Part shown: positions 34,642 to 45,215 of the stretch, piece after piece | Position numbering within the stretch: the stretch's first letter is position 1 | How the letters are laid out: every line of letters begins with the position of its first letter | Assembly (NCBI GenBank): GCA_911728455.2 | Contig: OU452228.1 | Location: forward strand, 1,178,001 to 1,242,000 | DNA from: Marthasterias glacialis | Lineage: Eukaryota > Echinodermata > Asteroidea > Forcipulatida > Asteriidae | Length of the DNA stretch: 64,000 nt | Reading direction: 5' to 3' | Made by a program: the position numbers and the translations under genes | The notes under the pieces: model-generated | What the model was told of the DNA's origin: nothing | Databases searched by the model: none | Seen by the model: the letters and a program-made list of their open reading frames with translations, nothing else

Positions 34642-36439
34642 GCGCCTAAATACAACCACTGTTCTTCCACTGGAGTTTGTTTCAAGTCCGTCCGTAAAAA
34701 CTGCAGGTAGTCATATTACCAGCCAGTTAGGCCCGAGCCCACACAAACTTATTCACAGTCTAAGCGTTATTCCAAAACACATTATTGTCCTTTTTACTTT
34801 TGCCGTGTTGCCGTCTTGAAAATATATCAAAGACGTTATTTGATCATTGTGGATGTTTTACAATGCATTTTTTTTTCTTTCTTTTTTTTTAAATTTTGCT
34901 CCGGGGAATACTTTTAACGATGTATAAAAAATTGAGCACGGACTATCTCGCCAATTCAAGTAGGCACACTGTGTATTTGTAAATATAAATATTTATTATT
35001 ATTCACAGAAATGTTTTTATAGATAGTAGAATTTTAAAGGATTTCCGTGCCAGCATTGAGTATTTCTTTTCATTCTTCTTTTTTAGCCATCGTTTATAGT
35101 TTTGATGTGACTTGGTTTATATTGTTGGTACTCGTTGAAAAGGTGTATAGAGTATGGGCATTTTGATGAAGCCGCAGAGTTCCTGATTGTAACTAATACT
35201 ACTGTATGGTAATGATGAGTGTAAAACAGAAGGTAAAGTAGAAGGTCATGTAACGATTGGACTATCATTGAGTGTGGCAGCAACCGTGAGCGGCAGTGGG
35301 ACGGGTTTAGTTTCATCTTAGAAGGTCAAATTTCCATCGAGTAATGACGATGACACAATTTCCTTCGGTACAGAACAAGATTTGAAGTTAGAAGTGGTTT
35401 TTTTACTCAATGTAGACGGTAACACTATCAGTATTTCGGAAGAGGGCCCGCATTGTCTACAGACAGTTCTTGGTGTTTTTTTTTTTTAGTTTTTTTTTTA
35501 CAACGGCCAACCGGTTGTTTCGGCAGGGGCTTGTGAAGGTCATCGTTCAGATGTGAGGGAAGAGTTCCTTCCTCAAGTCCCTGCACCGCCTAACGCTGCT
35601 GTGAGGAAGTAGGATAGTTTGCAAGACAACAGAATCGTGGTTTAAAATGGATACATAAAGATGACTATTTTCGTAAAATGTTCGTCATTTTCGTTAATAT
35701 TGTCATTAAATAACAGTTTGATACAAGTTCACAAGGGAACAATAATTGCCTCTCATTAACGGTTACCACTCATTTTTATGGCGATTATTTTTTATGAGCA
35801 GGTAATACGCACACTAGTTTTTGAAGGCTTTCTTTGCTCGAACTGTTTTATTGCAAAAGGCATCATTTATTTATTTTAAAAAAAATTTGGACGGGGTGGG
35901 TATCATTAGAATAGAAAAGAATTACCTTTTTGGTCACAAATAAGCTTGTTGTTGGTAAGAGCTAATATTCATTATCATAATTAGCGTTAACAAGTCAACT
36001 GTGAAGGGAAGAAATTAATAATGAGCAATTATGAAGTTGATGAACGATTGCCATTGAATCAGACATTGTAGTTGGTCCTTGTAAAAATGAAAAAAGTAGG
36101 AACATGTTACTAAGTACAAGGGTTGAACTACATGTTTGCAAATGATGTAGTCTTTAATAGACAGGTTATTATGCCTAACACATTTTCCCCCAAGAGCAAA
36201 ACAACCGGAAATCAGACTATTGAGTAAAGCATGACAACGACTGTAGCCTGAATTTTATTTTTAAGTTATGTTTTTTTCTTCTCCAAAACACAAGCTGATG
36301 GACGTTCCCTCCTACCACATCTTGCCGTGTATCGCTTTGGGCGGCTGGGGCGGCCTAGTTTCCTAAATGGTAAAAGTTACAGACTTGAAGACAATGTTTT
36401 ACGGCCATATAATTCGATCAAGTTGTTAACTATGATATA
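34642..36439. other. Intergenic, no gene seen
   Basis: T-rich tracts near 34869-34892 and 35478-35500. I found no conserved open frame, RNA gene or clear repeat family. Confidence 0.5.
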
Positions 36440-36792
36440 AGCTATAATATATATTATATTATAGATATTTTTATAATTATGTCTTCACTAAGTTCACTTA
36501 GTTTGTCAATACCACGATCGAGTAGAGTGCAACTTATAGAGCTTTCGTTTATTGGGAAATTACTCCATACACTTTGTTTTGAACTGAAGTACTGTATGTG
36601 TGCACTGACAATTGTCAGCTATAATATATATTATATTATAGATATTTTTATAATTATGTCTTCACTAAGTTCACTTAGTTTGTCAATACCACGATCGAGT
36701 AGAGTGCAACTTATAGAGCTTTCGTTTATTGGGAAATTACTCCATACACTTTGTTTTGAACTGAAGTACTGTATGTGTGCACTGACAATTGT
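36440..36792. repeat. 177-bp tandem duplication
   Basis: The unit starting AGCTATAATATATATTATAT occurs at 36440-36616 and 36617-36792, and I saw no difference apart from the edges. The period is exactly 59 codons, so the open frame at 36479-36811 runs through both copies and repeats its peptide. That frame is unlikely to be a gene, because its AT-rich palindromic segment (ATAATATATATTATATTATA) is translated too. Confidence 0.95.
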
Positions 36793-37109
36793 GTTTTTGT
36801 ATAAAGTGTGAAATGTGTCTTACCATAGTTTATGTTTTAACAGTAATGACTTAGACTATATTCGTCATGTATTTATTGTTTAAAAGTATTAGTGATAAAA
36901 TTATGATGTAAGAACATTGGCCCAAATCAACACAAAAATGAACTTTTTAGTGGACTACAGTAAAGAAACTGTGGTACGACAAAGTAAGAGATTTTTGTGG
37001 GTTTTCAAAATTCAATACACTGCAACTCATCTGAAATTTCAACCGCTCTGATCAAAATGTTGATATTTAAATATGTACATAAAATTATTTCAATTTAACT
37101 ACACAATTA
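36793..37109. other. Intergenic, no gene seen
   Basis: AT-rich sequence between the tandem duplication and the hairpin MITE, with no supported feature. Confidence 0.5.
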
Positions 37110-37237
37110 ATCATGTTGGTAAGTGATGACGTTTTGGAGCCGGAAATGCAGTGTAACTAATGTTCATGTACATGTATGTATACCATTCATTTACATTACA
37201 CTTCCGGCTCCAAAACGTCATCAATTACCAACAGGAT
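37110..37237. mobile_element. Hairpin MITE, family with GATGACGTTTTGGAGCCGGA (copy 2)
   Basis: The left arm begins ATCATGTTGGTAAGTGATGA then CGTTTTGGAGCCGGAAATGC. The right arm ends CTTCCGGCTCCAAAACGTCA then TCAATTACCAACAGGAT. It is 128 bp and closely related to the element at 26115-26247, with the arms better conserved than the loop. Confidence 0.8.
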
Positions 37238-37312
37238 AAGAAATAATTTATTTTGTTGTACTATGACAAAAGTAATATTGTCAGGAGAGAGGCGGCAGCA
37301 GTTTTTTTTTAG

Positions 37313-37440
37313 CTTGTTCTTTATTTGTTATTATTACTATTGTTATTGTTGTTATTGTTGTTACTGCTGTTATAATTGTTACTGCTTTTATCATGATTGT
37401 TTTTTGCTTTATTTTATTTTTTTTTATTAATTTTTTTGTT
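37313..37440. repeat. T-rich low-complexity tract (TTATTG/TTGTTA)
   Basis: Irregular runs of TTATTG, TTGTTAC and poly-T. No element boundaries are visible. Confidence 0.7.
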
Positions 37441-37912
37441 AAATTGTTCTTATTGATCTTTCACAACGCTCATGCCGAAGATTCATTACATCAAGGAAGA
37501 TATTCATGATCATTATTGTCACAATTCCACACATAACTACCGGGTAATGGATTTGTCATAAATAAATTCAGAATTAATGACACATTTTATACTTTTATAA
37601 GTCCTCCGGCCGCATCGAAATCTAGCAATACGTGGAATAAAGCAAGGTCCATGGATTTTGAAGAAAAAAAGATTCTGGTGTGTCAAAGTGACCTCATCAA
37701 GACGGAATTTCCAAATATTTGAAACGAACAGGGAAAAAAGCGAAGAGCGAAAAGATCAATCACTGGTGACGGGTAAGAATGTTTCTAATAAGATTTATAA
37801 TTACAGGTTTATATAATGAATGGTAGGTATCACATTGTAATCTGAAGCAATTAATTATGTTATTATTCCATCAATCAATATGAAACACCCCCTCCCCTGG
37901 ACGAGAACACAC

Positions 37913-38066
37913 AATGGGAGACTTTTAGAACGCTGGCGGCAGCAGACACAACGGGCCTTTTTGACAGTTCTGAGCATGTGCGAAAACGCTCATTATTGCG
38001 CACGTAGTTCTGAGCATGCGTACTGCGGGTGAAAACTGTGAAAAGGACCGTCCACAAGTCTCCCAT
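37913..38066. mobile_element. MITE with AATGGGAGACTT terminal inverted repeats (copy 1)
   Basis: Begins AATGGGAGACTTTTAGAACG and ends AAGTCTCCCATT, a 12-bp perfect terminal inverted repeat. The subterminal word GGCGGCAGCAGAC is shared with the element at 57339-57485 (GGTGGCAGCAGAC). 154 bp, GC-richer than its surroundings, no coding capacity. Confidence 0.75.
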
Positions 38067-39500
38067 TACCAAGGTGTTTATATAATGTCATCATCATTAA
38101 TTACAACAGACATTAGTTTGTCAATAAAGTTCAATATAACAAAAAGAAATGATCTATATAATAGCTTCGGCAAACATTGATTACAAATTTAAATCATATT
38201 GTTGTGTTTATGACATTAATTTTGCAAACCATTAAATTATATTGATTAATAAATACTGTTAGTGCTTAAAAAAGAACAACGTTGAGCGTTATCTTACTTC
38301 CAGATTTCTTGTTTGCGTAATTATTATTGTGTTTAATTAAAATAACTCAGGACTAGTTCAAAGGTGAAACATGGCTATAGAGTCAATCTGAAAGCTAACT
38401 AAAAAGTTCATACAAATCGACCTCTTAGAGATATATGTCAATATTGTGAAGTCAAGAGAATAGCATTTTAAAGGCCCTATACTCTACATTACCTTTGCTA
38501 ATTTAAATTGACGTAATCGGAATAAAGACTACAACGTACGCGCACGAAATCAATGACAAAACAAAAACATTTGTATGGTTTTGTTTTTGTAAGCAATAAC
38601 GACGGGATAATAATTTTGATGAAATTTTCAAAGTTTTGATTTATGGTATTTATTGGAAACTACGCGATAAAAACTACTTTACTTTTTGACTAAGTACAAT
38701 GACTTAAGATACTTTTATCATTTCGCTTTTACGAAAAAAACATAATAACAAAACCGGACGTCAAAGTTGGCGGTCATGCTCCTAAGGAAACAATCTAAGA
38801 CAATCATTGTTATGTATTTTCATGGCGTTAAAAAAAATAATGCACGAATAAATCAGTAATCGGTGTCCATCGTTGATCATGAGATTGATGAAGTATTTGG
38901 TTCTAGACGATGGCATTATTAATATCGGGCAGCGGAAAACATGAAAATAAACATAGACGAGTAAAAAATATATATGACAACATTAAAATAAATTGTCATT
39001 TGCCGGTGTGCCCTCCCTCCGAAAAACGAATTGTATAAAAATTACAAACTAACAGTCTTATTAGACTTATATTATTTGACCTGCAATTATTAATACGCTC
39101 TATTAGGCTAAAGTTTTTTATCAAACACATTTATAGCGTGATGAAAGATTCTCACACATTCGGACGTTTAGGCTACTATTTTACTGTTTTTATAGTTCTC
39201 GTTTTGTTTTGGTTTTCTTGGCAGTGGTCTGGGTACGCACAGTCGCACAGGGTTTGGGGTCCCTACATGGCGCCCTCAAGAGCTTTAAAAGAGTTACTCA
39301 CAAACCCTGTTGTTTACGCCCAAGCTTGAGTGCACAATAATGTAATCGTGAGTTATTTAATATTAAATAAGACTTGAGGTGGCATATTTCATGGTAAGTT
39401 GTTTGCTTTAAGTCCACTATTATTGGAAATAAATGTATGACAAATCCCCACAACAAAGTAAGGGGAGGGGAAAAGGTTGTGGAATTCGTCTTGAAGATAA
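38067..39500. other. Intergenic, no gene seen
   Basis: AT-rich. A 63-codon open frame at 39138-39329 with a hydrophobic stretch (YYFTVFIVLVLFWFSW) has no known relative that I can name and no supporting gene structure. Confidence 0.45.
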
Positions 39501-39596
39501 ACCTAGGGTACTCCTAGAACTATGACTGAGGTTCGTTCCGCTATCGTCTCCACGTTCGTGGAGACGACCTCATAGTTCTAGGAGTAAATCTAGGGA
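39501..39596. repeat. Nested inverted repeat (hairpin) A
   Basis: Outer arms TACTCCTAGAACTATGA and, on the right, TCATAGTTCTAGGAGTA, continued by CCTAG/CTAGG and GAGGT/ACCTC. At the centre, 39544-39567 is an 11-bp perfect palindrome (TCGTCTCCACG, TT, CGTGGAGACGA). The whole 96-bp unit is predicted to fold on itself. Confidence 0.75.
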
Positions 39597-39640
39597 GGGA
39601 CTAACGTTCATCGTTAGGGCCTGGTGTGGGCATGGAGGTG

Positions 39641-39754
39641 TTGTTTGTTGGGCAGCTGTTTATGGCTCTCCTTACCTTAATCGGTCTATTAGCATTATGA
39701 TGACACCGATGTTAAAACTTAAAGGAGAGCCATAGCACTACGGCCCAACAACAA
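39641..39754. repeat. Nested inverted repeat (hairpin) B
   Basis: Three concentric arm pairs: TTGTTTGTTGGGC with GCCCAACAACAA, TATGGCTCTCCTTA with AAAGGAGAGCCATA, and TTAATCGGT with ACCGATGTTAA. The loop is about 20 bases. It lies 44 bases after hairpin A, and the two may be parts of one element. Confidence 0.75.
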
Positions 39755-39772
39755 GGTAGGCTAGAGGTGATT

Positions 39773-40520
39773 CCTGACAGGGTCACCCCCCCCCCACCCT
39801 GACACAGTCGCCCCCAACAAAGTCGCTCCTATTTGTATTTACATCCCTGCTGGCAATTAAAAAGTCTGATCCCATGTTGAATATATCTGAGTATTAAAAG
39901 GATTTAAAATAAAGAGGTGAATAAAAAAAGATAAATAATAAAGAAGATGTTGCAGTAGTGCAATCACAAATCCCATAAAATCCCATATAATTAAAGAACA
40001 ATCAGAGATGGATTTGAAACCTTGTGGGAGTCACAAACGAGATTTAAATGGCGGTGGTGGTGTCTTTGTGTGGTGTCATAGCACGTCACTGATGCTGATG
40101 GTCCCACTCTACGCCTCGGTGCCGTATTTTGTCATTATGATGAGTAGGCCTGTTCAAAATAAATTTGCTTCATCACCATGATCAAATTTTATCTAAGGGA
40201 TGGATTTGAGTGACAGGCAGATAAGTTAAATATGGTTAAGCAATTCCAATTTTTTTGCCAAATTATTATTACTGTTTTATTCATATTTAAACGGTTGTTT
40301 AATACCTTGCCACCACTCTTTTATTCCCTATTATTAGTATTAATAACTTGCTTTAAATTCTTGAGTTAAAGACGCCCACGCATCAACGTGCGACAAAAAA
40401 AAAAAAGGACGCTCGACATTTATTTTTGTTTTATGTGGCCTTACTTTGTCGGGGGGGGGACTTTGTAATTAAGAGGCGACTTTGTCAGGGGGTGACTTTG
40501 CGAGGGGTGACTTTGCCAGC
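39773..40520. mobile_element. Possible non-autonomous transposon with GGTGACTTTG subterminal repeats
   Basis: The left side has CCTGACAGGGTCACCC, a C run, GACACAGTCGCCCCCAACAA and AGTCGCTCC. The right side has the reverse-complement words: ACTTTGTCGGGGG, GGCGACTTTGTCAGGGGGTG and GGGGTGACTTTGCCAGCAGG. The left part also holds CCTGCTGGCAA, matching the right end. The interior is AT-rich with no coding capacity. The exact ends are uncertain. Confidence 0.5.
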
Positions 40521-40829
40521 AGGCAACATGACTGGCACCTGTGGGGGTGAGGGGGCTATTTTGATTTGATTTTCATTTGGGGGGCGGGTGGGGGCAAACA
40601 GTTTATTTGGGGGGGCCAAAGAAGTACAAATTACTTTATGCTTACCATTCACGAACTATGTTGATAGTTGATACCAAACCATTTAACGTAGTTTCAAAAC
40701 AGTAATCAGTACATAGTTTCCAGGTTAGGCACTAAATATTGCGAAACCAAACAAATCTTAGAGCACTTGTCGTTTTTATTAAATAATTTTGCATAAGATT
40801 TACTTTTTTTTTTATTGTACACAACATTC

Positions 40830-41012
40830 TCAAATTAGACTCTCGGGTAAGTCCTCTGAACTGTCTGATGCAGAGTCCATGTGATACTCTGGTACTACAT
40901 CATCATTATCTTCTATATTTTCCCGTCTCTGCCTCTTAGGTGTTGGAGCACTAGGCAGAGATGGGAAGAATTGATGCAAGCTACCAGTACATGTACCTTT
41001 TCCACTCGCCAT
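40830..41012 (-). CDS. Hypothetical 60-aa open frame with NLS-like and acidic stretches
   Basis: Begins MASGKGTCTGSLHQFFPSLP, then TPKRQRR (a nuclear-localisation-like basic cluster), then an acidic tail ending SDSSEDLPESLI. The ATG has A at -3 and G at +4. The SLHQFF word resembles the N-termini of some hAT-type transposases and PCNA-binding (QxxLxxFF) peptides, but the first Gln is absent. No downstream domain was found on the minus strand. It may be a remnant of a transposase N-terminus or an isolated short gene. Confidence 0.25.
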   Translation of the reverse strand: MASGKGTCTGSLHQFFPSLPSAPTPKRQRRENIEDNDDVVPEYHMDSASDSSEDLPESLI

Positions 41013-41634
41013 AATTTGGTTTTTTTAATCTCGGTTGCGCATCTGACTACATATACATTGTATTAACGGAGCTAATGGTCTGTGTTAAGAACATGTAACA
41101 TAAGCTTCGTGACTTCCAGTGACCCTGTTACCGCAAAACCGCGACCTGGAAATACCGGTAATTACGATCGCGCGGACGTTTCCGTCCATTTGTTATGACT
41201 GGGCTGTAAAGTTCACAAACTGATATGAATGACAGTGTTACTTTTTACGGCAGGATTTTATGCATGACAAATTAAACAATTGATATATTAAAAAAAAAAA
41301 ACCTTTCTGTGATTTCATATGGGGGGGCAAGAGGGGGGCAAGAGTTTTGGGTGGGGGGGGCGCAGGCCCACCCTGCCCCCCTCTGGTTACGCCACTGCAA
41401 GCGTGCGTGCAGAGACCATAGCTGCGGTGGGGTAAAACACCATAAACGAGCGCTGCTCCGATTGGTGTATACATCGGCTTGAGGTCAAAACGCATACCCC
41501 ATACTGGCATCATTTTGCATTTGCATGGTTGAGATGTGACATTGATTTGTATTCATTATGTTAAAAAATAATAATAAAAATATAAGCTGATGTTAGTTGG
41601 GTTAATTATCCTCCAGACGGCCATAGACCAGCGG

Positions 41635-41715
41635 TAGACCAAGTTACTGGGGCGCTGTATTCCTTTTTTTGAAATTTTGCCTAAAAAGGAATGCAGCGCC
41701 CCAGTTACTGGTCTA
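41635..41715. repeat. 81-bp near-perfect hairpin
   Basis: Left arm TAGACCAAGTTACTGGGGCG then CTGTATTCCTTTTTT. Right arm AAAAAGGAATGCAGCGCCCC then AGTTACTGGTCTA. The arms are about 34 bp with about three mismatches and a 14-base loop (TGAAATTTTGCCT region). The shape fits a small MITE or a microRNA-like precursor on either strand. Confidence 0.75.
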
Positions 41716-42401
41716 GCCTGGACGTTTTTCTTTCAGTCTAACCTCAATGATTAGAGGCAAGGGAGAACAAGGCCCAGGGGGGAGACATGACTGACTTCAA
41801 GTCAAGAGCTACAAATTACGATTGATGCAGCTTGTTGGCATATTGTTTACGCAAGGAAGTTATAGTTTGTCCAAGTTCAAGGCATCGTATAGCCTATGCA
41901 TCATGATGATGGTCGTGACTCAAATGCGCAATGTGCAGAGCATCTACCACACCCTCACACTCAACACCTACCCTTAACTTATGCCCCTCACATATCCGTG
42001 GTTGTTGCTAGGCTCCATCACTTCATGTATGTACTATGTGCTGTTACAAATTCAACTGTGTATGGTTGTTAACAGAGGTTTAGCCTCATATGTCAGTTTG
42101 GTTTAGTTTTCTCCAAATATCTTGGTAGGTACCATTCAGAAGTATTTGCATGATCAAGAACTTCTCCTACACTTTGGCCCGGAGGAGAAAACATTGCAAT
42201 AAGGTCACAAGTGTAAAGTTTATGTAAAAAGGAAATATACATAAGACTTCATCAAGTTCATTTCTTACACAATGCATTCAGGCCAATTAAAAAAAAAAAC
42301 AGTTTCTCGTCCCTGCTTGCTTCCTTTTTTTCACAGCCGCCTCAATATAAATCCTTAGATAGTCCACCTCAATATAAATACTTAGATAGTAACAATGTAT
42401 A
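41716..42401. other. Intergenic, no gene seen
   Basis: No supported gene. A short direct repeat (CTCAATATAAATCCTTAGAT and CTCAATATAAATACTTAGAT) lies at about 42342-42389, just before the SINE. Confidence 0.5.
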
Positions 42402-42566
42402 GAAATTTCAATTTGCCTTACACAGATGTGTGATAAGCACTGTATATTCGGTGCTTTTGAGTCCTGTGGAAAAAAATCCACAGGCAACTCGGGTGGGATT
42501 CGAACCCACGATTCCCACATGACTAGCGCAGATGTCTTAACCACTAGACCACCGAGCACGCCCCGT
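42402..42566 (-). repeat. tRNA-derived SINE, copy 1
   Basis: On the minus strand: GTGCTCGGTGGTCTAGTGGT then TAAGACATCTGCGC (A-box region) and GTGGGTTCGAATCCCAC (T arm with a perfect 5-bp stem and B box), followed by a body of CAGTGCTTATCACACATC and GGCAAATTGAAATT. The acceptor-like pairing is partial and the anticodon arm poor, so it is not a working tRNA. It carries an extra segment with an 8-bp hairpin (CCTGTGGA/TCCACAGG, 42463-42484) absent from copy 2. Confidence 0.8.
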
Positions 42567-42636
42567 GACGAGGGGCCAGTTCGAATCCAGTATTATTAGC
42601 GGCAGGTTCCGCAAACAATTAGATAGATGTTAATAT

Positions 42637-42779
42637 TTGCATCGGGGGAATGAATATAAATTTCAATTTGCCTTTCATCGATGTGTGATAAGCGCTGTAT
42701 ACTCAGTGCTTCACAGGCAACTCGGGTGGGATTCGAACCCACGACTCCGGCATGACTAGAGCAGATGTCTTAACCACTT
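42637..42779 (-). repeat. tRNA-derived SINE, copy 2 (truncated head)
   Basis: Same family as the preceding element (GGGTGGGATTCGAACCCACG and ACTAGAGCAGATGTCTTAAC). It retains the TTGCATCGGGGGAATGAATA tail that also occurs at 12795, but stops at CCACTTA before the 5' end of the tRNA-like head. Confidence 0.8.
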
Positions 42780-43212
42780 ATTTTATAAATAAACAATTTC
42801 ACATCAGAAAACATCAAATTTATCTCAGCACAAATGAGGACATTTTCAAAGCCCATCTTGTTTTATCATTTCCAGTCTTTGCACTCAGTCTACAATGAGT
42901 GGCATAAAATAAAGGAGTCTACCTTTTTCAGTCAAAAGCTCCTGGGGGTAAAATCCACCGCCTTGAATTAAAAATAAGAAGACGGGAAAAAGCCTGAAAA
43001 GAGAAACTTGTTTTTTTTCTTCACTTGGCTACATTATGAAACACAGCCATCTGAACGTAATACTGCGGTGATAACAACAAGTTCAACTCGTAGAAAACAA
43101 TTTCCGATACCTCCCGTTTCAAGTGTTTTGGATTGAACTGGCTAATGAGTAAATGAAAAGACTTATGCAACGTCATAAGCAAACTTATGCAACTGCATAA
43201 ATGAGCCATTTC

Positions 43213-43220
43213 TATAAATA
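43213..43220 (+). promoter_or_regulatory. Possible TATA box for FPGT
   Basis: TATAAATA lies 140 bases upstream of the FPGT start codon. A pyrimidine tract ending in CAG at 43297 could also be a splice acceptor for a 5' UTR exon, in which case the promoter would be further upstream. Confidence 0.3.
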
Positions 43221-43359
43221 CTGCATGCAGCAGTAGATGACAGTCATACATGTGGGAGCACTGAGTGTGTTGACTGATTGTGTGGATTTCCTTTCAGCTC
43301 TTCTACTTTCTTCGCCTTCATCTTGTCGTATTGATTTAGAGAGGTATTGAGCAGTTGAA

Positions 43360-43441
43360 ATGGACACCAAGGAAGCAAGTATAAATCAGCGTATCCAGGC
43401 AGCCACTGCTGGGAGGATACAGAAATATCGCCAGCTTCAAG
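43360..43441 (+). CDS. FPGT: Fucose-1-phosphate guanylyltransferase, coding exon 1
   Basis: Codes for residues 1-27 (MDTKEASINQRIQAATAGRI then QKYRQLQ) plus one base, followed by GTAATT. The ATG has G at -3 and G at +4. The helix-like N-terminal segment is the usual start of the animal enzyme. Assignment depends on the frame join to exon 2 (phase 1), which gives LQ-G-KEVGG. Confidence 0.85.
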
Positions 43442-43544
43442 GTAATTGCAAAATACTTAAAAAAAATAAAATAATATTGAAGTATAAACCTCATGTTATA
43501 AATAATGTAGTCCATTTCAATTCAGCACCAAACTGGTATGTGTC

Positions 43545-43840
43545 GCCAAAGATACTAGAAAAACAAGATAGGACACTTGTGCCGTTTTGCACATTAGCAT
43601 GTAACGCCTTTTTACTTACCAACCGCGTGATGGCACCCTTCCCCATGTGTCAATTTTCGATCTGCCTTCACCTTTTTTAGTTGGTGGGATAGTTTGGCCT
43701 AAGTTTTTCCATTTAGTAGGCCCTACTTATTGCACAAACGATCTTTGGTTTTACCTGTACCAAAGAACAGCAGGCGCACCCATTTTGCATGTCATGTTTC
43801 TACATAGAATGTCCTATCTTGTGTTTCTAGTATCTTTGGT
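43545..43840. mobile_element. MITE-like element with ~30-bp terminal inverted repeats
   Basis: Left end GCCAAAGATACTAGAAA then ACAAGATAGGACA. The right end, reverse-complemented, is ACCAAAGATACTAGAAA then CACAAGATAGGACA. The arms differ at two or three positions. It is 296 bp, has no coding capacity and lies in FPGT intron 1. Confidence 0.75.
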
Positions 43841-44404
43841 ATTGCCTTGTCCTGTATCAAGTAGAACTTGTATTGCCAGGCTATGCAGTTGTGGGTAGAA
43901 AGAAAACCTAACGTTGTGTGTGGATTGTAATTGTGTGGGGTTGTACGGGCATAGATGCATACAACATACATGTAACAGTAAAATCAGTAGGGAAAAAATG
44001 GTAGTGTTGTTTTTATTACAAATCTTGTTGATATGACATACTTGGCTGTGTGCATTAATTTTAATGGTAACATTCTAGTATTTTAGTTTTAACAAATGTC
44101 TACAAAATATTTTGTCTAATGCACTGCATGTTATAATAATATTGAAGTTACATCACAAAGTTATGGCACAGATTGGTGTTTTGGTCAAGTATTGCCAAAC
44201 TTGAATGATGAAAATGTCTGTGACCCAAATTATCTGGCAAAATGGCATAACTTACACAGAATAACTTTTGTGCATCTTGTAAATTCATTTGTATTTAACT
44301 TTTTATTTTTTTGATTTGTTTTGTTCTCTCTTTATTCTTTTTACAAAAAACAAACAAACAGATTTTTAAAAAAACAAAAATTTCTCCCGCACATATTTAT
44401 CTTA

Positions 44405-44993
44405 AGGCCTTTTCACACTATTAACATCTGATCCATGTCAAAATCTACGTGGGTCAACTCTGTTTTGACTTGGTAAAATTTCAACACGGTTCAGATCCAC
44501 TCTGCTTTCACACTGGCTCTGCATGAAATCAGCTTGTTGGTTACACCTGCAACGTTTGACTCGTGTATTGTGTGATCGTTTCGCACTGCCGGGGACCTAC
44601 ACGGATCCAAGCGGGAAAACTCCCATTCTGCATTGCGCCAAACGTGTCTGCTGCATGCTGGATGGCACCACTCACTCACTCTAATGAACCCGGGAGCATT
44701 CACACTACAGTTTCGACACGTGTTGGAATTTTCGACAAGGATCAAGCGCTCTAATACGGGTCAATGCCGGTGTCATAGGGTAATGTGTCCACCATATGGT
44801 AAATTAACGTGGGCTGGAGGAGTTTGTTCAAAAGAGGGCGCTATCAGAAGGAGTTAGTACACAATTCGCCGTATGCTCGGACAGAATCTCCTTCCACACC
44901 AGATTGAAACGTTGAAGTGTGAAAAGGTCAGTCAAACTTACACGTATAAGACCTGTGTCCAACATGGACATTTGTCAAAGTGTGAAAAGGCCT
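44405..44993. mobile_element. Non-autonomous element with TTA target duplication (PIF/Harbinger-like)
   Basis: Begins AGGCCTTTTCACACT and ends AGTGTGAAAAGGCCT, a 15-bp perfect terminal inverted repeat. TTA stands immediately outside both ends (44402-44404 and 44994-44996), and a 3-bp TTA/TAA duplication is the habit of PIF/Harbinger elements. Internal copies of TTCACACT and GTGTGAAAAGG repeat the terminal word. 589 bp with no transposase. The superfamily call is inference from the duplication. Confidence 0.7.
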
Positions 44994-45047
44994 TTAATGA
45001 ACTTGAAAGTACATAAGGTTTGATTATTTCTTTTTCCCTGATTACAG

Positions 45048-45215
45048 GTAAAGAGGTTGGAGGGTTTCCGTTTTGGGACATAGTTGCAATTGGTGCGGGG
45101 GATAAAACACAGAAGGTGGCATTTGAGTTACAGCTACAAGAGAAAATGGCACGAGAACAGTTACCTCTTGGTGTAGATTACTGTGTGGTTGCTGATCCTG
45201 GTGCAGAAAAAATAG
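45048..45215 (+). CDS. FPGT: Fucose-1-phosphate guanylyltransferase, coding exon 2
   Basis: Acceptor ATTACAG and donor GTACAA. Codes for Gly28 (split) to residue 83 plus one base: GKEVGGFPFWDIVAIGAGDK, then QLQEKMAREQLPLGVDYCVV and ADPGAEKI. The FWDxVxITAxD-like block and the DPxGxKIG block that bridges into exon 3 are conserved in the family. Phase 1 in and out. Confidence 0.95.

Larger units (their letters stand above)
43442..45047 (+). other. FPGT intron 1 (1.6 kb)
   Basis: GTAATT to ATTACAG. It contains two transposon-like elements (43545-43840 and 44405-44993). No other coding sequence is apparent. Confidence 0.85.
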
